A DNA stretch of 6,991 nucleotides from contig JAADEE010000024.1 in the NCBI GenBank assembly GCA_013153575.1, positions 1-6,991 of the forward strand, in the 5' to 3' direction. Positions 1 to 6,446 of the stretch are shown one piece after another. The notes under the pieces are model-generated. The model saw nothing but the letters and a program-made list of their open reading frames with translations, searched no databases and had not been told where the DNA came from. Each line of letters opens with the position of its first letter. Position 1 is the stretch's first letter. Position numbers and translations under genes: made by a program. The stretch comes from Chlorobiota bacterium. GTDB lineage: Bacteria > Bacteroidota > Bacteroidia > Bacteroidales > JAADGE01.

Positions 1-1170
1 TCTTTAACTGATAATACAGGGAAAGCTGAACTTTGGGCAAACATATTTAACGAAGAAAATAAAGACCAAAAACTACAAATAAAAGTTGTGTATGACGGAG
101 AATCTTTCATTTATAAAAAATCAACAAAATTTCATGATGGAATTAACTTCATAAGAATTAATGCAAAATGCAATGTACCTAAAATTGCAGACATTGCTTT
201 TGTTGTTGATGCAACAGGCTCAATGGGTGATGAAATTTCATATCTTAAACTTGAACTTGAGGATGTTTTAAACAAAATAAAAAAACAACATAGCAATATA
301 GCCGTAAATACTGCAAGTGTTTTTTATAGAGATAAATCTGATGATTACCTAACAAAAAAATCTGAGTTTTCAAGTGATATAAAAACAACTATTAATTTTA
401 TAAGAAAACAATTTCCGGGTGGTGGAGGTGATTTTCCTGAAGCTGTTGAAGAAGGACTAAATACAGCAATAAATGATTTAAAATGGGATAATGATGCTCT
501 TGCAAAAGTCATTTTCTTAATATTAGATGCACCACCTCATTCAGATAAAGAAAGTATTAAAAAAACACAAAAACTTACACAAAAAGCTTCTGAAAAAGGA
601 ATAAGAATTGTTCCTGTAACTGCAAGTGGAATTAATAAAAGTACCGAATATTTAATGCGCTCAATTGCTCTTGCAACAAACGGAACTTATGTTTTTTTAA
701 CCGACGATAGTGGAATTGGCAACTCACACATAAAACCAACAACCGATGAATTTCAGGTAGAGCTTTTAAATGATGTATTTATTCGCTTAATAAATCAATA
801 TCTTACAATTCCTGAATGTAATGAAGATGTTATTTTTAATGAAAAAGAAATTAAAGACACTTTATTTATTACAGACAACAATGAAAAAATTGACACTGCA
901 AAAACCGATATTGATACAATAAAACAAGAAATTGGAAAGGTAAAGTATTACCCAAACCCAACTTTTGATATTTTAAATATTGAAATAGTTGGAAATATTG
1001 AAGAAATGTTTCTTGCTGATGTATCCGGAAAAATCTTACAACGTTTTAATGTTAAAAACCAAAATCGTTTTCAAATAAATTTAAATAAGTTTCCTGCCGG
1101 CATTTATTTCATTCAATATAAAAATAATGAAATATGGAAAACCGGCAAGATTATTAAAAGAAAGACTTAA
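1..1170 (+). CDS. Secreted VWA-domain protein with type IX secretion sorting tail (5' partial)
   Basis: The frame is open from base 1 to the TAA at 1168-1170, giving 389 visible residues, so the true start lies upstream; a GTG at 88 is internal. Numbering from the first visible codon, residues 1-55 look like the end of a beta-rich domain. A VWA domain covers about residues 62-270. It has a MIDAS-type motif DATGSMGDE at 70-78, a GGGGDFPEA loop at 140-148 and a strand ending LILDAPPH with Asp176, resembling the hemicentin-like VWA group. An acidic linker leads to a Por_Secre_tail domain from about residue 315 (bases 943-1167), with YYPNP near its start and a basic C-terminus. In Bacteroidota such tails direct export by the type IX system and surface attachment or release. 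The likely role is metal-dependent adhesion or protein binding at the cell surface; the ligand is unknown. The only two cysteines, 57 and 273, flank the VWA domain. Confidence 0.9.
   Translation, partial: SLTDNTGKAELWANIFNEENKDQKLQIKVVYDGESFIYKKSTKFHDGINFIRINAKCNVPKIADIAFVVDATGSMGDEISYLKLELEDVLNKIKKQHSNIAVNTASVFYRDKSDDYLTKKSEFSSDIKTTINFIRKQFPGGGGDFPEAVEEGLNTAINDLKWDNDALAKVIFLILDAPPHSDKESIKKTQKLTQKASEKGIRIVPVTASGINKSTEYLMRSIALATNGTYVFLTDDSGIGNSHIKPTTDEFQVELLNDVFIRLINQYLTIPECNEDVIFNEKEIKDTLFITDNNEKIDTAKTDIDTIKQEIGKVKYYPNPTFDILNIEIVGNIEEMFLADVSGKILQRFNVKNQNRFQINLNKFPAGIYFIQYKNNEIWKTGKIIKRKT
943..1167 (+). other. Type IX secretion C-terminal sorting domain (type A-like) of the VWA protein
   Basis: These last 75 codons encode the typical layout of the Por secretion tail: an opening KYYPNPT followed by LNIEI, a middle 'LADVSGKIL' strand-turn-strand, 'INLNKFPAGIYFI', and a terminal basic stretch (GKIIKRKT). 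This pattern is established as the recognition signal of the Bacteroidota type IX secretion system. It predicts an outer-membrane-translocated protein whose tail is removed or replaced by a surface anchor. It also supports assigning the window to Bacteroidota. Confidence 0.9.
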
Positions 1171-1186
1171 TTAATTATTGTAAAAT

Positions 1187-2176
1187 TTAAAATTCTCTAA
1201 ATCCAATAATCTCTCTAACTTCTTTTATTGTTTTTGAAGCACTTTCAATTGCTTTTTCTGCACCCATTTTAGCAACTTTTCTTAAATACTCTGTATCTTC
1301 CTGTATTTCAAGAATGTTTTTTCTAATTGGTGCAACAAAGTTAATTATATCTTCTGCAAGTTGTTTTTTCAAATCTCCATACCTAATTTCACAAGTTGCA
1401 TATTTTTCTTTAAAGAAATTTAGTGTATCTGGTGTAGAAACAAGTTCCATTAAAGTAAATAAATTTTGAATTGGTTCTGAAATTGGAGAATTCATTTCAG
1501 TAGGACCACTATCAGTAACAGCACGCATTACTTTTTTTCTTATAGCCTTATCATCATCAACTAAATAAATGCCATTTCCGGCAGTTTTTCCCATTTTGCC
1601 ACTACCATCTAAACCAGGAACTTTCACTAAATTTTCACCAAAATTATATGGTTGTGGTTCAGGAAAATAATCAACTTTATACATATGGTTAAAACGCTTT
1701 GCAAATTTACGAGCCATTTCTAAATTTTGCTCTTGGTCTTTTCCCACAGGAACTTTATTTGCTTTATGAATTAAAATGTCTGCTGCCATTAAAACAGGAT
1801 ATGTAAGCAAACCCGCATTTACATTATTTGGTTGAGTTCTAACTTTATCTTTAAAAGAAGTTGTACGTTCTAATTCTCCAACATAAGCATTCATATTTAA
1901 TAAAAGATACAATTCTGTAATTTCTCTTACATCACTTTGTACATATATTGCTGATTTTTCAGGATCTAATCCTGTTGCAAGATATTCTGCCAAAACAGAT
2001 TTTACACTATTATGCAAATTTTCGGGTGTTGGATATGTTGTTAATGAATGATAATCTGCAATAAAAAAATAACAATTATTTTCATCTTGCATTTTTATAA
2101 AATTCTTAACTGCACCAAAATAATTTCCTAAATGCAAATTTCCTGTTGAGCGAATGCCACTTAATACTGTATCCAT
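1187..2176 (-). CDS. trpS: Tryptophanyl-tRNA synthetase
   Basis: This class I aminoacyl-tRNA synthetase joins tryptophan to tRNA-Trp using ATP in the cytoplasm. The chosen start gives 329 residues, the usual bacterial length. The Rossmann-fold opening MDTVLSGIRSTGNLHLGNYFG holds the HIGH-equivalent HLGN at residues 15-18. The substrate-pocket segment around 122-150 contains YPVLMAADILIHKA and PVGKDQEQN. The KMSKS-equivalent is KMGKT at 194-198, inside GLDGSGKMGKT. The C-terminal half is the expected helical anticodon-binding region. The frame stays open to an ATG at 2249-2251, but those 25 extra residues (MKIITNVELIYF...) do not resemble the family, and the ATG at 2174-2176 sits exactly at the usual N-terminus behind an A-rich leader. 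It is transcribed towards the VWA gene and divergently from the antiporter operon, so it is probably monocistronic here. The loop sequence KMGKT, rather than KMSKS, is noted as a finding. Confidence 0.97.
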   Translation of the reverse strand: MDTVLSGIRSTGNLHLGNYFGAVKNFIKMQDENNCYFFIADYHSLTTYPTPENLHNSVKSVLAEYLATGLDPEKSAIYVQSDVREITELYLLLNMNAYVGELERTTSFKDKVRTQPNNVNAGLLTYPVLMAADILIHKANKVPVGKDQEQNLEMARKFAKRFNHMYKVDYFPEPQPYNFGENLVKVPGLDGSGKMGKTAGNGIYLVDDDKAIRKKVMRAVTDSGPTEMNSPISEPIQNLFTLMELVSTPDTLNFFKEKYATCEIRYGDLKKQLAEDIINFVAPIRKNILEIQEDTEYLRKVAKMGAEKAIESASKTIKEVREIIGFREF

Positions 2177-2205
2177 TTTTATATCTTTTTTCTTAAAACA
2201 AGTCG

Positions 2206-2213
2206 CAAAATTA
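2206..2213 (-). promoter_or_regulatory. Candidate -7 promoter element for trpS
   Basis: On the minus strand these bases read TAATTTTG, an exact match to the Bacteroidota -7 consensus TAnnTTTG, 29 bases upstream of the chosen trpS ATG. A GTTG (2230-2233) could be a weak -33 element, but the 16-base spacing is shorter than the usual 19-21. This position also favours the shorter trpS start, because transcripts from here would not include the ATG at 2249-2251. Such AT-rich octamers arise easily by chance. Confidence 0.4.
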
Positions 2214-2323
2214 ATAAAATAAATTAATTCAACATTAGTTATAATTTTCAAAATTTAAGCAATATCATTTGCATATATGTTTTATAATATCTAAATAAGT
2301 ACATTATAGCATCTCAAAAGTCT

Positions 2324-2331
2324 TACTTTTG
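2324..2331 (+). promoter_or_regulatory. Candidate -7 promoter element for the mnh operon
   Basis: TACTTTTG exactly matches the Bacteroidota -7 consensus TAnnTTTG and lies 28 bases before the mnhE ATG, a normal distance for a short leader. No TTTG/TTG -33 element is visible 19-21 bases upstream (around 2300-2305), so the promoter may be weak or need an activator, or the match may be chance. It is the best candidate to drive the whole antiporter operon, since the genes downstream follow with short gaps. Confidence 0.5.
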
Positions 2332-2359
2332 CTAAATATTTGAAATTTTATCATAAATA

Positions 2360-2869
2360 ATGAAAAAAGAAAGTTCCAAAATAAGCAAGTTTTTTTACAC
2401 TTGGATATTTCTATTTGTTTTGTGGATGGCTTTTACAACAAGTCTCGATATTGCAGAATTAATAGCAGGTGTATTTATTTCATTCATAATTTCACTATTT
2501 ACATATAAGTTTTTTACAACCACAGGTTTTAGTATTTTAACTCCTAAAAAGATTTTTTACTTTATAAAATACTTATTTGTTTTCATTATTGAACTTATAA
2601 AAGCAAATTTTGATGTTGCAAGAATTGTTATAAACCCAAAATTACCAATTAATCCGGGTATTGTTGAAGTTGAAAGTAAACTAACTTCCGACTTTGCAAA
2701 AATGATTTTAGCAAACAGTATAACATTAACACCCGGAACTTTAACTGTTGATATAATTGATAATAAACTTTTTGTTCATTGGTTGTATGTTAAAGGAACT
2801 GATACCGAAACAACCTACAACGAAATTGCAAAAACTTTTGAAGATATACTTATTAAAATTTACGAATAA
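2360..2869 (+). CDS. mnhE: Na+/H+ antiporter subunit E (MnhE/MrpE family)
   Basis: This is a small inner-membrane subunit of the Mrp/Mnh cation/proton antiporter, equivalent to MbhA in membrane-bound hydrogenases. At 169 residues it is close to the family length (about 160). The N-terminal half holds hydrophobic segments at about residues 11-28, 31-52 and 65-82. The C-terminal half is a soluble domain with the family signature NSITLTPGTLTVDI at 119-132, followed by a strand (NKLFVHWLYV). The start is the ATG after TCATAAATA, with no Shine-Dalgarno sequence. It is the first gene of the operon, and mnhF begins 2 bases after its stop. MrpE supports assembly and activity of the complex and is not thought to form an ion path itself; this role is inferred from the family. 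Confidence 0.95.
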   Translation: MKKESSKISKFFYTWIFLFVLWMAFTTSLDIAELIAGVFISFIISLFTYKFFTTTGFSILTPKKIFYFIKYLFVFIIELIKANFDVARIVINPKLPINPGIVEVESKLTSDFAKMILANSITLTPGTLTVDIIDNKLFVHWLYVKGTDTETTYNEIAKTFEDILIKIYE

Positions 2870-2871
2870 AA

Positions 2872-3129
2872 ATGGACTTATTTTTTATAATAATTATTTC
2901 AATAATTTCACTTGGTGCTTTATTTGGTTTAATAAGGTTTATTAAAGGACCAACAACTTCCGACAGGGTTGTTGCATTAGATACTCTTTCGGCAATGCTT
3001 ATTGCGGTTTTAGTTTTACTTGCATTTATTTTCGACAGATATATTTACATTGATGTTTCTTTAATTTATGCAGTTTTAGGTTTTATTGGAATAATTACAA
3101 TAGCACGTTATTTAGAAGGCGGAATTTAA
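2872..3129 (+). CDS. mnhF: Na+/H+ antiporter subunit F (MnhF/MrpF family)
   Basis: This short membrane protein of 85 residues has three predicted transmembrane segments (about residues 3-22, 38-54 and 60-78) and corresponds to MbhB in Mbh-type complexes. The family signature RFIKGPTTSDRVVALDTLS lies at 22-40, followed by the YIDVSLIYAVLGFIGIITIARYL stretch at 59-81, where Asp61 occupies the position of a conserved membrane-embedded acid. In Mrp complexes subunit F lies with E and G in the peripheral part of the membrane arm, where the Na+ path has been proposed. It starts 2 bases after the mnhE stop, so translation is probably coupled. Confidence 0.95.
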   Translation: MDLFFIIIISIISLGALFGLIRFIKGPTTSDRVVALDTLSAMLIAVLVLLAFIFDRYIYIDVSLIYAVLGFIGIITIARYLEGGI

Positions 3130-3132
3130 ACC

Positions 3133-3144
3133 TTCTTTAAAGAA
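3133..3144. repeat. 12-base perfect palindrome in the mnhF-mnhG gap
   Basis: TTCTTTAAAGAA is its own reverse complement and lies in the 31-base gap between mnhF and mnhG. It could be a small protein-binding site or a minor RNA hairpin, but without a loop it would fold poorly as RNA. In sequence this AT-rich a palindrome of this size can be chance, and no function is claimed. Confidence 0.3.
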
Positions 3145-3160
3145 ATTTAAACAAATAAAA

Positions 3161-3517
3161 ATGCAAATTTTTGATTACATAGGATATTTTTTAATTTCAG
3201 TTGGAGCGATTTTTCTCTTTCTTGGAGGGCTTGGTGTTTTCAGAATGCCAGACTTTTACACAAGAGTTCAAGCAGGAACAAAAGCATCAACATTAGGAGC
3301 AATGAGTATTATTTTAGGTGTTGGAGTTTTGCAACCAGAATGGTTTGTAAAAACTTTAGTAATTGTAATATTTTTGGCAATTGCAAATCCATTAAGTTCT
3401 CATGCACTTGCAAGAGGAACGCATAAGGCACATCAAAAACCTATTGTTAAAGATGAAAAAATTGAAGATGCCTACGAAATTGCAGAACATAAAGCAGAAG
3501 AAAAAAACATTAAATAA
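3161..3517 (+). CDS. mnhG: Na+/H+ antiporter subunit G (MnhG/MrpG family)
   Basis: This inner-membrane subunit has 118 residues, close to the usual length, and corresponds to MbhC in Mbh complexes. Three hydrophobic segments are visible at about residues 5-25, 42-57 and 62-78. Two family signatures are clear: GVFRMPDFYTRVQAGTKAST at 25-44 and IANPLSSHALARGTH at 74-88. After residue 88 the protein ends in a highly charged tail of about 30 residues rich in Lys and Glu, probably cytoplasmic. It completes the E-F-G trio that is conserved together in Mrp and Mbh systems. The next gene begins 5 bases after its stop, so the two are probably co-translated. Confidence 0.95.
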   Translation: MQIFDYIGYFLISVGAIFLFLGGLGVFRMPDFYTRVQAGTKASTLGAMSIILGVGVLQPEWFVKTLVIVIFLAIANPLSSHALARGTHKAHQKPIVKDEKIEDAYEIAEHKAEEKNIK

Positions 3518-3522
3518 ATAAA

Positions 3523-3777
3523 ATGGGAATTGGTAGTATAATATTTCTTATAGGTGCATTAATTTTTATTTTAGTTGCAGCAATTTATGCTGTAATTCAG
3601 AAAGATTTAATACACGCAGTAATTGCAACTTCATTAATAAGTCTTGCATTATCACTTGTGTTTTACATTTTACAAGCACCTGATGTTGCTCTTACAGAAG
3701 CCGCAATAGGAATTGCTTTAAGCACAATAATTTTTATCATAACTATAAGAAATACAAAACGATACGAAAGCGAATAA
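3523..3777 (+). CDS. DUF4040 / MbhD-like subunit (detached MrpA C-terminal segment)
   Basis: This 84-residue protein has three predicted transmembrane segments, at about residues 4-24, 30-50 and 58-75. It carries the hallmark APDVALTEAAIG at 52-63, preceded by the family-like IYAVIQKDLIHAVI. In classical Mrp systems this domain lies in the C-terminal extension of the giant MrpA; in Mbh hydrogenases it is the separate subunit MbhD. Here it stands alone between mnhG and the MbhE-MnhB fusion, the same relative position as mbhD. Glu59 in the TEA motif lies in a membrane segment and is a plausible part of an ion path. The start is an ATG behind AATAAA; the upstream gap is 5 bases and the downstream gap 56 bases. 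Confidence 0.92.
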   Translation: MGIGSIIFLIGALIFILVAAIYAVIQKDLIHAVIATSLISLALSLVFYILQAPDVALTEAAIGIALSTIIFIITIRNTKRYESE

Positions 3778-3801
3778 TAGAAAAACTCTCTTTGAGTGTT
3801 C

Positions 3802-3829
3802 CTATTTGACCTTTTAAATTATAAAATAG
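3802..3829. repeat. Inverted repeat in the 56-base gap before mnhB
   Basis: CTATTT (3802-3807) and AAATAG (3824-3829) form perfect 6-base arms around a 16-base spacer. A second, competing pair TTTTA/TAAAA (3812-3816, 3822-3826) lies inside, and ACTC/GAGT (3785-3788, 3794-3797) with a 5-base loop lies just upstream. This is the longest gap in the operon, and the arms end four bases before the mnhB ATG. They could form a weak mRNA structure affecting processing or translation. All arms are short and AT-rich, and there is no U-tract terminator. Confidence 0.3.
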
Positions 3830-3833
3830 ACAA

Positions 3834-4565
3834 ATGAAAAAATTAATTGTAATAACACTTCTTTTAATACTTGGGTTCTATTTAATGAGCACTTTTATTT
3901 CTGTTCCTTTTGGTGCAGAAAGAATTGCAGGTGTTAAAGATTATTATTTAAAACAATCACCCGAAACTTTAAAAGTTTCAAATGTTGTAACAGCAATTGT
4001 TGTTAGTTTTAGGGGCTTTGATACACTTGGTGAAGTTACGGTTTTGTTTCTTGCATCAACAGCTTTGGGTAGTATTCTTTACAGAAGAAGAACACACCAT
4101 TCAGGATTAAATCCGCAAAGGGAAGCAGTTGTTTCAAGTACACTTGTTCGTACAGGAGCAAAAGTTCTTTTTCCTATGATTATTTTACTTGGTGCTTACG
4201 TTTTTGTTCACGGACATTTAACCCCCGGTGGAGGTTTTCAAGGAGGTGCAATTATAGCAACAGGCTTTTTGCTTATACTAATTTCTTACAGAAAATTCTT
4301 TATAAATCACAATGTTTTAACTTGGGTTGAAGCCCTTGCCGGAACTACATTTGTGCTTATAGGAATTGGAGGTTTTATATTTGCAAATCAAAATAATTTC
4401 TTAGAAAACTTTTTACCCGAAGGAACTTTAAATAACTTAATAAGTGGTGGAGTTGTTGGTATAATTTATATTGCCGTAGGTTTTAAAGTTGGTGCAGAAA
4501 TAACAGGAATTTTAGATACACTCTTAACAATTAAAGAAGCAGGTTTAAACCCTGATGAAAATTAA
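3834..4565 (+). CDS. mnhB: MbhE-MnhB fusion: Na+/H+ antiporter subunit B with N-terminal MbhE-like domain
   Basis: This 243-residue protein joins two parts. Residues 1-85 resemble MbhE or the end of MrpA: a membrane helix at 3-22, then SNVVTAIVVSFRGFDTLGEVTVL at 49-71, continuing into a second helix. Residues about 100-243 are a full MnhB domain with four hydrophobic segments and the signature FVHGHLTPGGGFQGGAI at 124-140. In archaeal Mbh these are two subunits (E and F), while in classical Mrp the first part belongs to MrpA. The join is one continuous frame without a stop, linked by a basic loop (RRRTHHSG). An in-frame TAA at 3822-3824 fixes the start at the ATG at 3834. It follows the MbhD-like gene after 56 bases and precedes mnhC by 15. 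The conserved acids of the MbhE part (Asp63, Glu67) and His126/His128 of the MnhB part are candidates for the ion path. Confidence 0.93.
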   Translation: MKKLIVITLLLILGFYLMSTFISVPFGAERIAGVKDYYLKQSPETLKVSNVVTAIVVSFRGFDTLGEVTVLFLASTALGSILYRRRTHHSGLNPQREAVVSSTLVRTGAKVLFPMIILLGAYVFVHGHLTPGGGFQGGAIIATGFLLILISYRKFFINHNVLTWVEALAGTTFVLIGIGGFIFANQNNFLENFLPEGTLNNLISGGVVGIIYIAVGFKVGAEITGILDTLLTIKEAGLNPDEN

Positions 4566-4580
4566 TATAAATAACAATAA

Positions 4581-4943
4581 ATGCAAGATTATCTAACATA
4601 TAGTGTTTACGGTTCGGCTATTTTGCTGATGCTGATTGGTTTATATGCTGCATTAGTAAAGAAAAATCTCATTAAAATTGTAATAGGTCTTTCAATTTTA
4701 GATGCAGGTATTCATTTGCTTTTTGTTGCCGTAGGATATTTAAACAATGCAACAGCGCCTATTTTTTCAGAAACTGTACTTGATAAAAATGTTGTTATGG
4801 CAGACCCTGTTCCACAGGCATTAGTTTTAACAGCAATTGTAATTGGTTTTGGTGTTACAGCAGTTGCTCTTGCACTTGTTGTAAGACTTTACAGAAAGCA
4901 CAACACTACTAATATTGATGAAATAAAAAATTTAAAATGGTAA
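4581..4943 (+). CDS. mnhC: Na+/H+ antiporter subunit C (MnhC, NuoK-like)
   Basis: This inner-membrane subunit is homologous to complex I NuoK and to MbhG. Its 120 residues include three predicted membrane helices, at about 8-26, 30-52 and 78-101. NuoK-like features are the KKNLIKIVIGLSILDAGIHLL stretch at 27-47 and the MnhC signature DPVPQALVLTAIVIGFGVTAV at 75-95. In Mrp and complex I relatives it bridges the small-subunit side of the membrane arm and the large antiporter-like subunits. Its stop overlaps the start of mnhD by 7 bases (4937-4943), which implies translational coupling of C and D, two subunits expected to be in contact. Confidence 0.96.
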   Translation: MQDYLTYSVYGSAILLMLIGLYAALVKKNLIKIVIGLSILDAGIHLLFVAVGYLNNATAPIFSETVLDKNVVMADPVPQALVLTAIVIGFGVTAVALALVVRLYRKHNTTNIDEIKNLKW

Positions 4944-6427
4944 TTTCTAATCCTATATATTTTATTGCTTTACCGCTACTTACTGCGTTTTTGCTTCCTT
5001 TAATAGGAAAAGTTTACAAGCCGCTTATTCGTTTAACACCCGGTTTTGTGTTTGCATTTATGGCATATATTTCCTTCGATTTATTTTTAAATTTAGAACA
5101 AGGCAAAGCACAAATTATTCAAATTGCAGGATGGGCACCACCATTAGGAATAAATTTAGTTTATGATAATTTTAGTGGTTTTATAACACTAATTATTACA
5201 ACACTTGCTTTTATTGTTTGGGTTTATAGTTATAAATTCAAAAAAGTTGGTTTCGACAACTCAAAAAAGTTTTTTATTTTAATGATGCTTTTAGTCGCAG
5301 GTTCAATAGGTGTTGTTCTTACCGGTGATATTTTTAACCTTTTTGTATTTATTGAAATTACTGCAATATCATCTTACGGTTTAACTGCATTTTATAAAGG
5401 TCGTGATGGTGCTGAAGCTGCTTTCAAGTTTTTATTTATAGGAGCTTTATCTTCTACACTTTTATTACTTGGTATTTTAATTTTATATACGCAAACAGGA
5501 ACTTTAAATATGGCAGAAATTGCCATCAGACTTAAAGATGTGCCTATTGCAACACAAGCAATAATTCTAATTTTATTTTTTGTAGGTTTTGGTATTGAAG
5601 CCGAAATGTTCCCATTAAATGGTTGGGTACCTGATGCATATTCACAAGCCCCCGGACCTGTTGCTGCATCTTTTGCAGGAATGTTAGCAAAAGCAGGAAT
5701 TTATGGTTTAGTAAGAATTATTTACACAATTTTCGACCTTAACGGAATATTTGGTTTGCTTTTAATAATGGGTATTCTTACAATGATTATTGCAGAAACT
5801 GCTGCTCTAAAACAAAAAAACATAAGGCGTATGCTTGCATATTCAAGCATGGGACAAATGGGATTAATTATGATTGCATTTGCACTTAACACAAAAGCAG
5901 GAATTTATGCAGCAATATTTTTAATGTTTAATCATGCACTTATTAAAACAATGTTATTCCTTTCGGCAGGATTTTTAACATATTCTACAAAAGACAAAAA
6001 AATATCTGACCTTGATGGTTTTGGAAAAATTATGCCTTTTACGGCTTTAATTTTTGGTCTTGGTGCTTTTGCAATAGTGGGGCTTCCGCCTTTTTCAGGA
6101 TTTTGGTCAAAATTAAGCGTTTTAACAGCAGTTGCAGATAAAACTTACTACGTAATTTTGGCAACAATTCTTTTAATTTCGGTTGTTGAAATTGTTTATT
6201 ATTTCAGAATTATTGGTCGTCTATATTTCAAAAAAGCACATGAAGAAGTTAAAATTCATAAGCCATCTTGGAATGCACAAGTTGCTATGTCAGTTTTGGC
6301 AATTCTAATTATTGTGGTTGGAATTTACCCCGACTTAATTACAGAATATATTTCAAATGCAGCTGATGCTTTGTTTGATAAATCAGCTTACATAAAAGAA
6401 GTTTTACCAAATGTAAGTTTAAATTAA
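4937..6427 (+). CDS. mnhD: Na+/H+ antiporter subunit D (MnhD, NuoM/NuoN-like)
   Basis: This large antiporter-like subunit has 496 residues, standard for MrpD, and belongs to the family of NuoL/M/N and MbhH. About fourteen membrane segments can be seen. The predicted proton path includes Glu140 in TM5 (NLFVFIEITA), Lys252 in TM8 (GMLAKAGIYGLVR), His333 and Lys337 (FNHALIKTMLF), and Lys392 in TM12 (GFWSKLSVL). RRMLAYSSMGQMGLI at 297-311 is also a family hallmark. Unusually, the TM7 position that is normally Lys is Glu221, in FGIEAEMFPLNGWVPDAY at 218-235, with a second acid at Glu223. The gene reads without interruption, so this is not an obvious decay product. It starts inside the end of mnhC and is followed after 19 bases by another antiporter-like gene. 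MnhD is expected to carry out proton translocation coupled to Na+ movement. Confidence 0.96.
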   Translation: MVISNPIYFIALPLLTAFLLPLIGKVYKPLIRLTPGFVFAFMAYISFDLFLNLEQGKAQIIQIAGWAPPLGINLVYDNFSGFITLIITTLAFIVWVYSYKFKKVGFDNSKKFFILMMLLVAGSIGVVLTGDIFNLFVFIEITAISSYGLTAFYKGRDGAEAAFKFLFIGALSSTLLLLGILILYTQTGTLNMAEIAIRLKDVPIATQAIILILFFVGFGIEAEMFPLNGWVPDAYSQAPGPVAASFAGMLAKAGIYGLVRIIYTIFDLNGIFGLLLIMGILTMIIAETAALKQKNIRRMLAYSSMGQMGLIMIAFALNTKAGIYAAIFLMFNHALIKTMLFLSAGFLTYSTKDKKISDLDGFGKIMPFTALIFGLGAFAIVGLPPFSGFWSKLSVLTAVADKTYYVILATILLISVVEIVYYFRIIGRLYFKKAHEEVKIHKPSWNAQVAMSVLAILIIVVGIYPDLITEYISNAADALFDKSAYIKEVLPNVSLN

Positions 6428-6446
6428 AATTTGAAACAAAAAGAAA

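Noticed and set aside
88..1170. A complete VWA gene starting at the GTG at 88
   Set aside because: The frame is open back to base 1 and residues 1-29 (SLTDNTGKAELWANIF...) continue smoothly into the protein. No signal peptide follows the GTG, although the type IX tail requires export, so the gene is partial at its 5' end.
1168..1190. Bidirectional terminator between the convergent VWA gene and trpS
   Set aside because: The gap is only 16 bases and AT-rich (including TTAATTAA), and I see no GC-containing stem followed by a T-tract on either strand.
2177..2251. N-terminal 25-residue extension of TrpRS from the ATG at 2249-2251
   Set aside because: The extension does not resemble TrpRS, lies upstream of the candidate trpS -7 element, and would make the protein longer than usual. 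The ATG at 2174-2176 begins exactly at the conserved N-terminal strand.
2757..2945. A 62-codon plus-strand reading frame overlapping mnhE and mnhF
   Set aside because: It is in another frame across two clearly recognised genes and its translation has no family features; it is a chance frame in AT-rich sequence.
3123..3152. 9-base direct repeat AATTTAAAC (3123-3131 and 3144-3152) flanking the mnhF stop
   Set aside because: It is low-complexity AT-rich sequence, occurs only twice and includes the stop codon; chance explains it.
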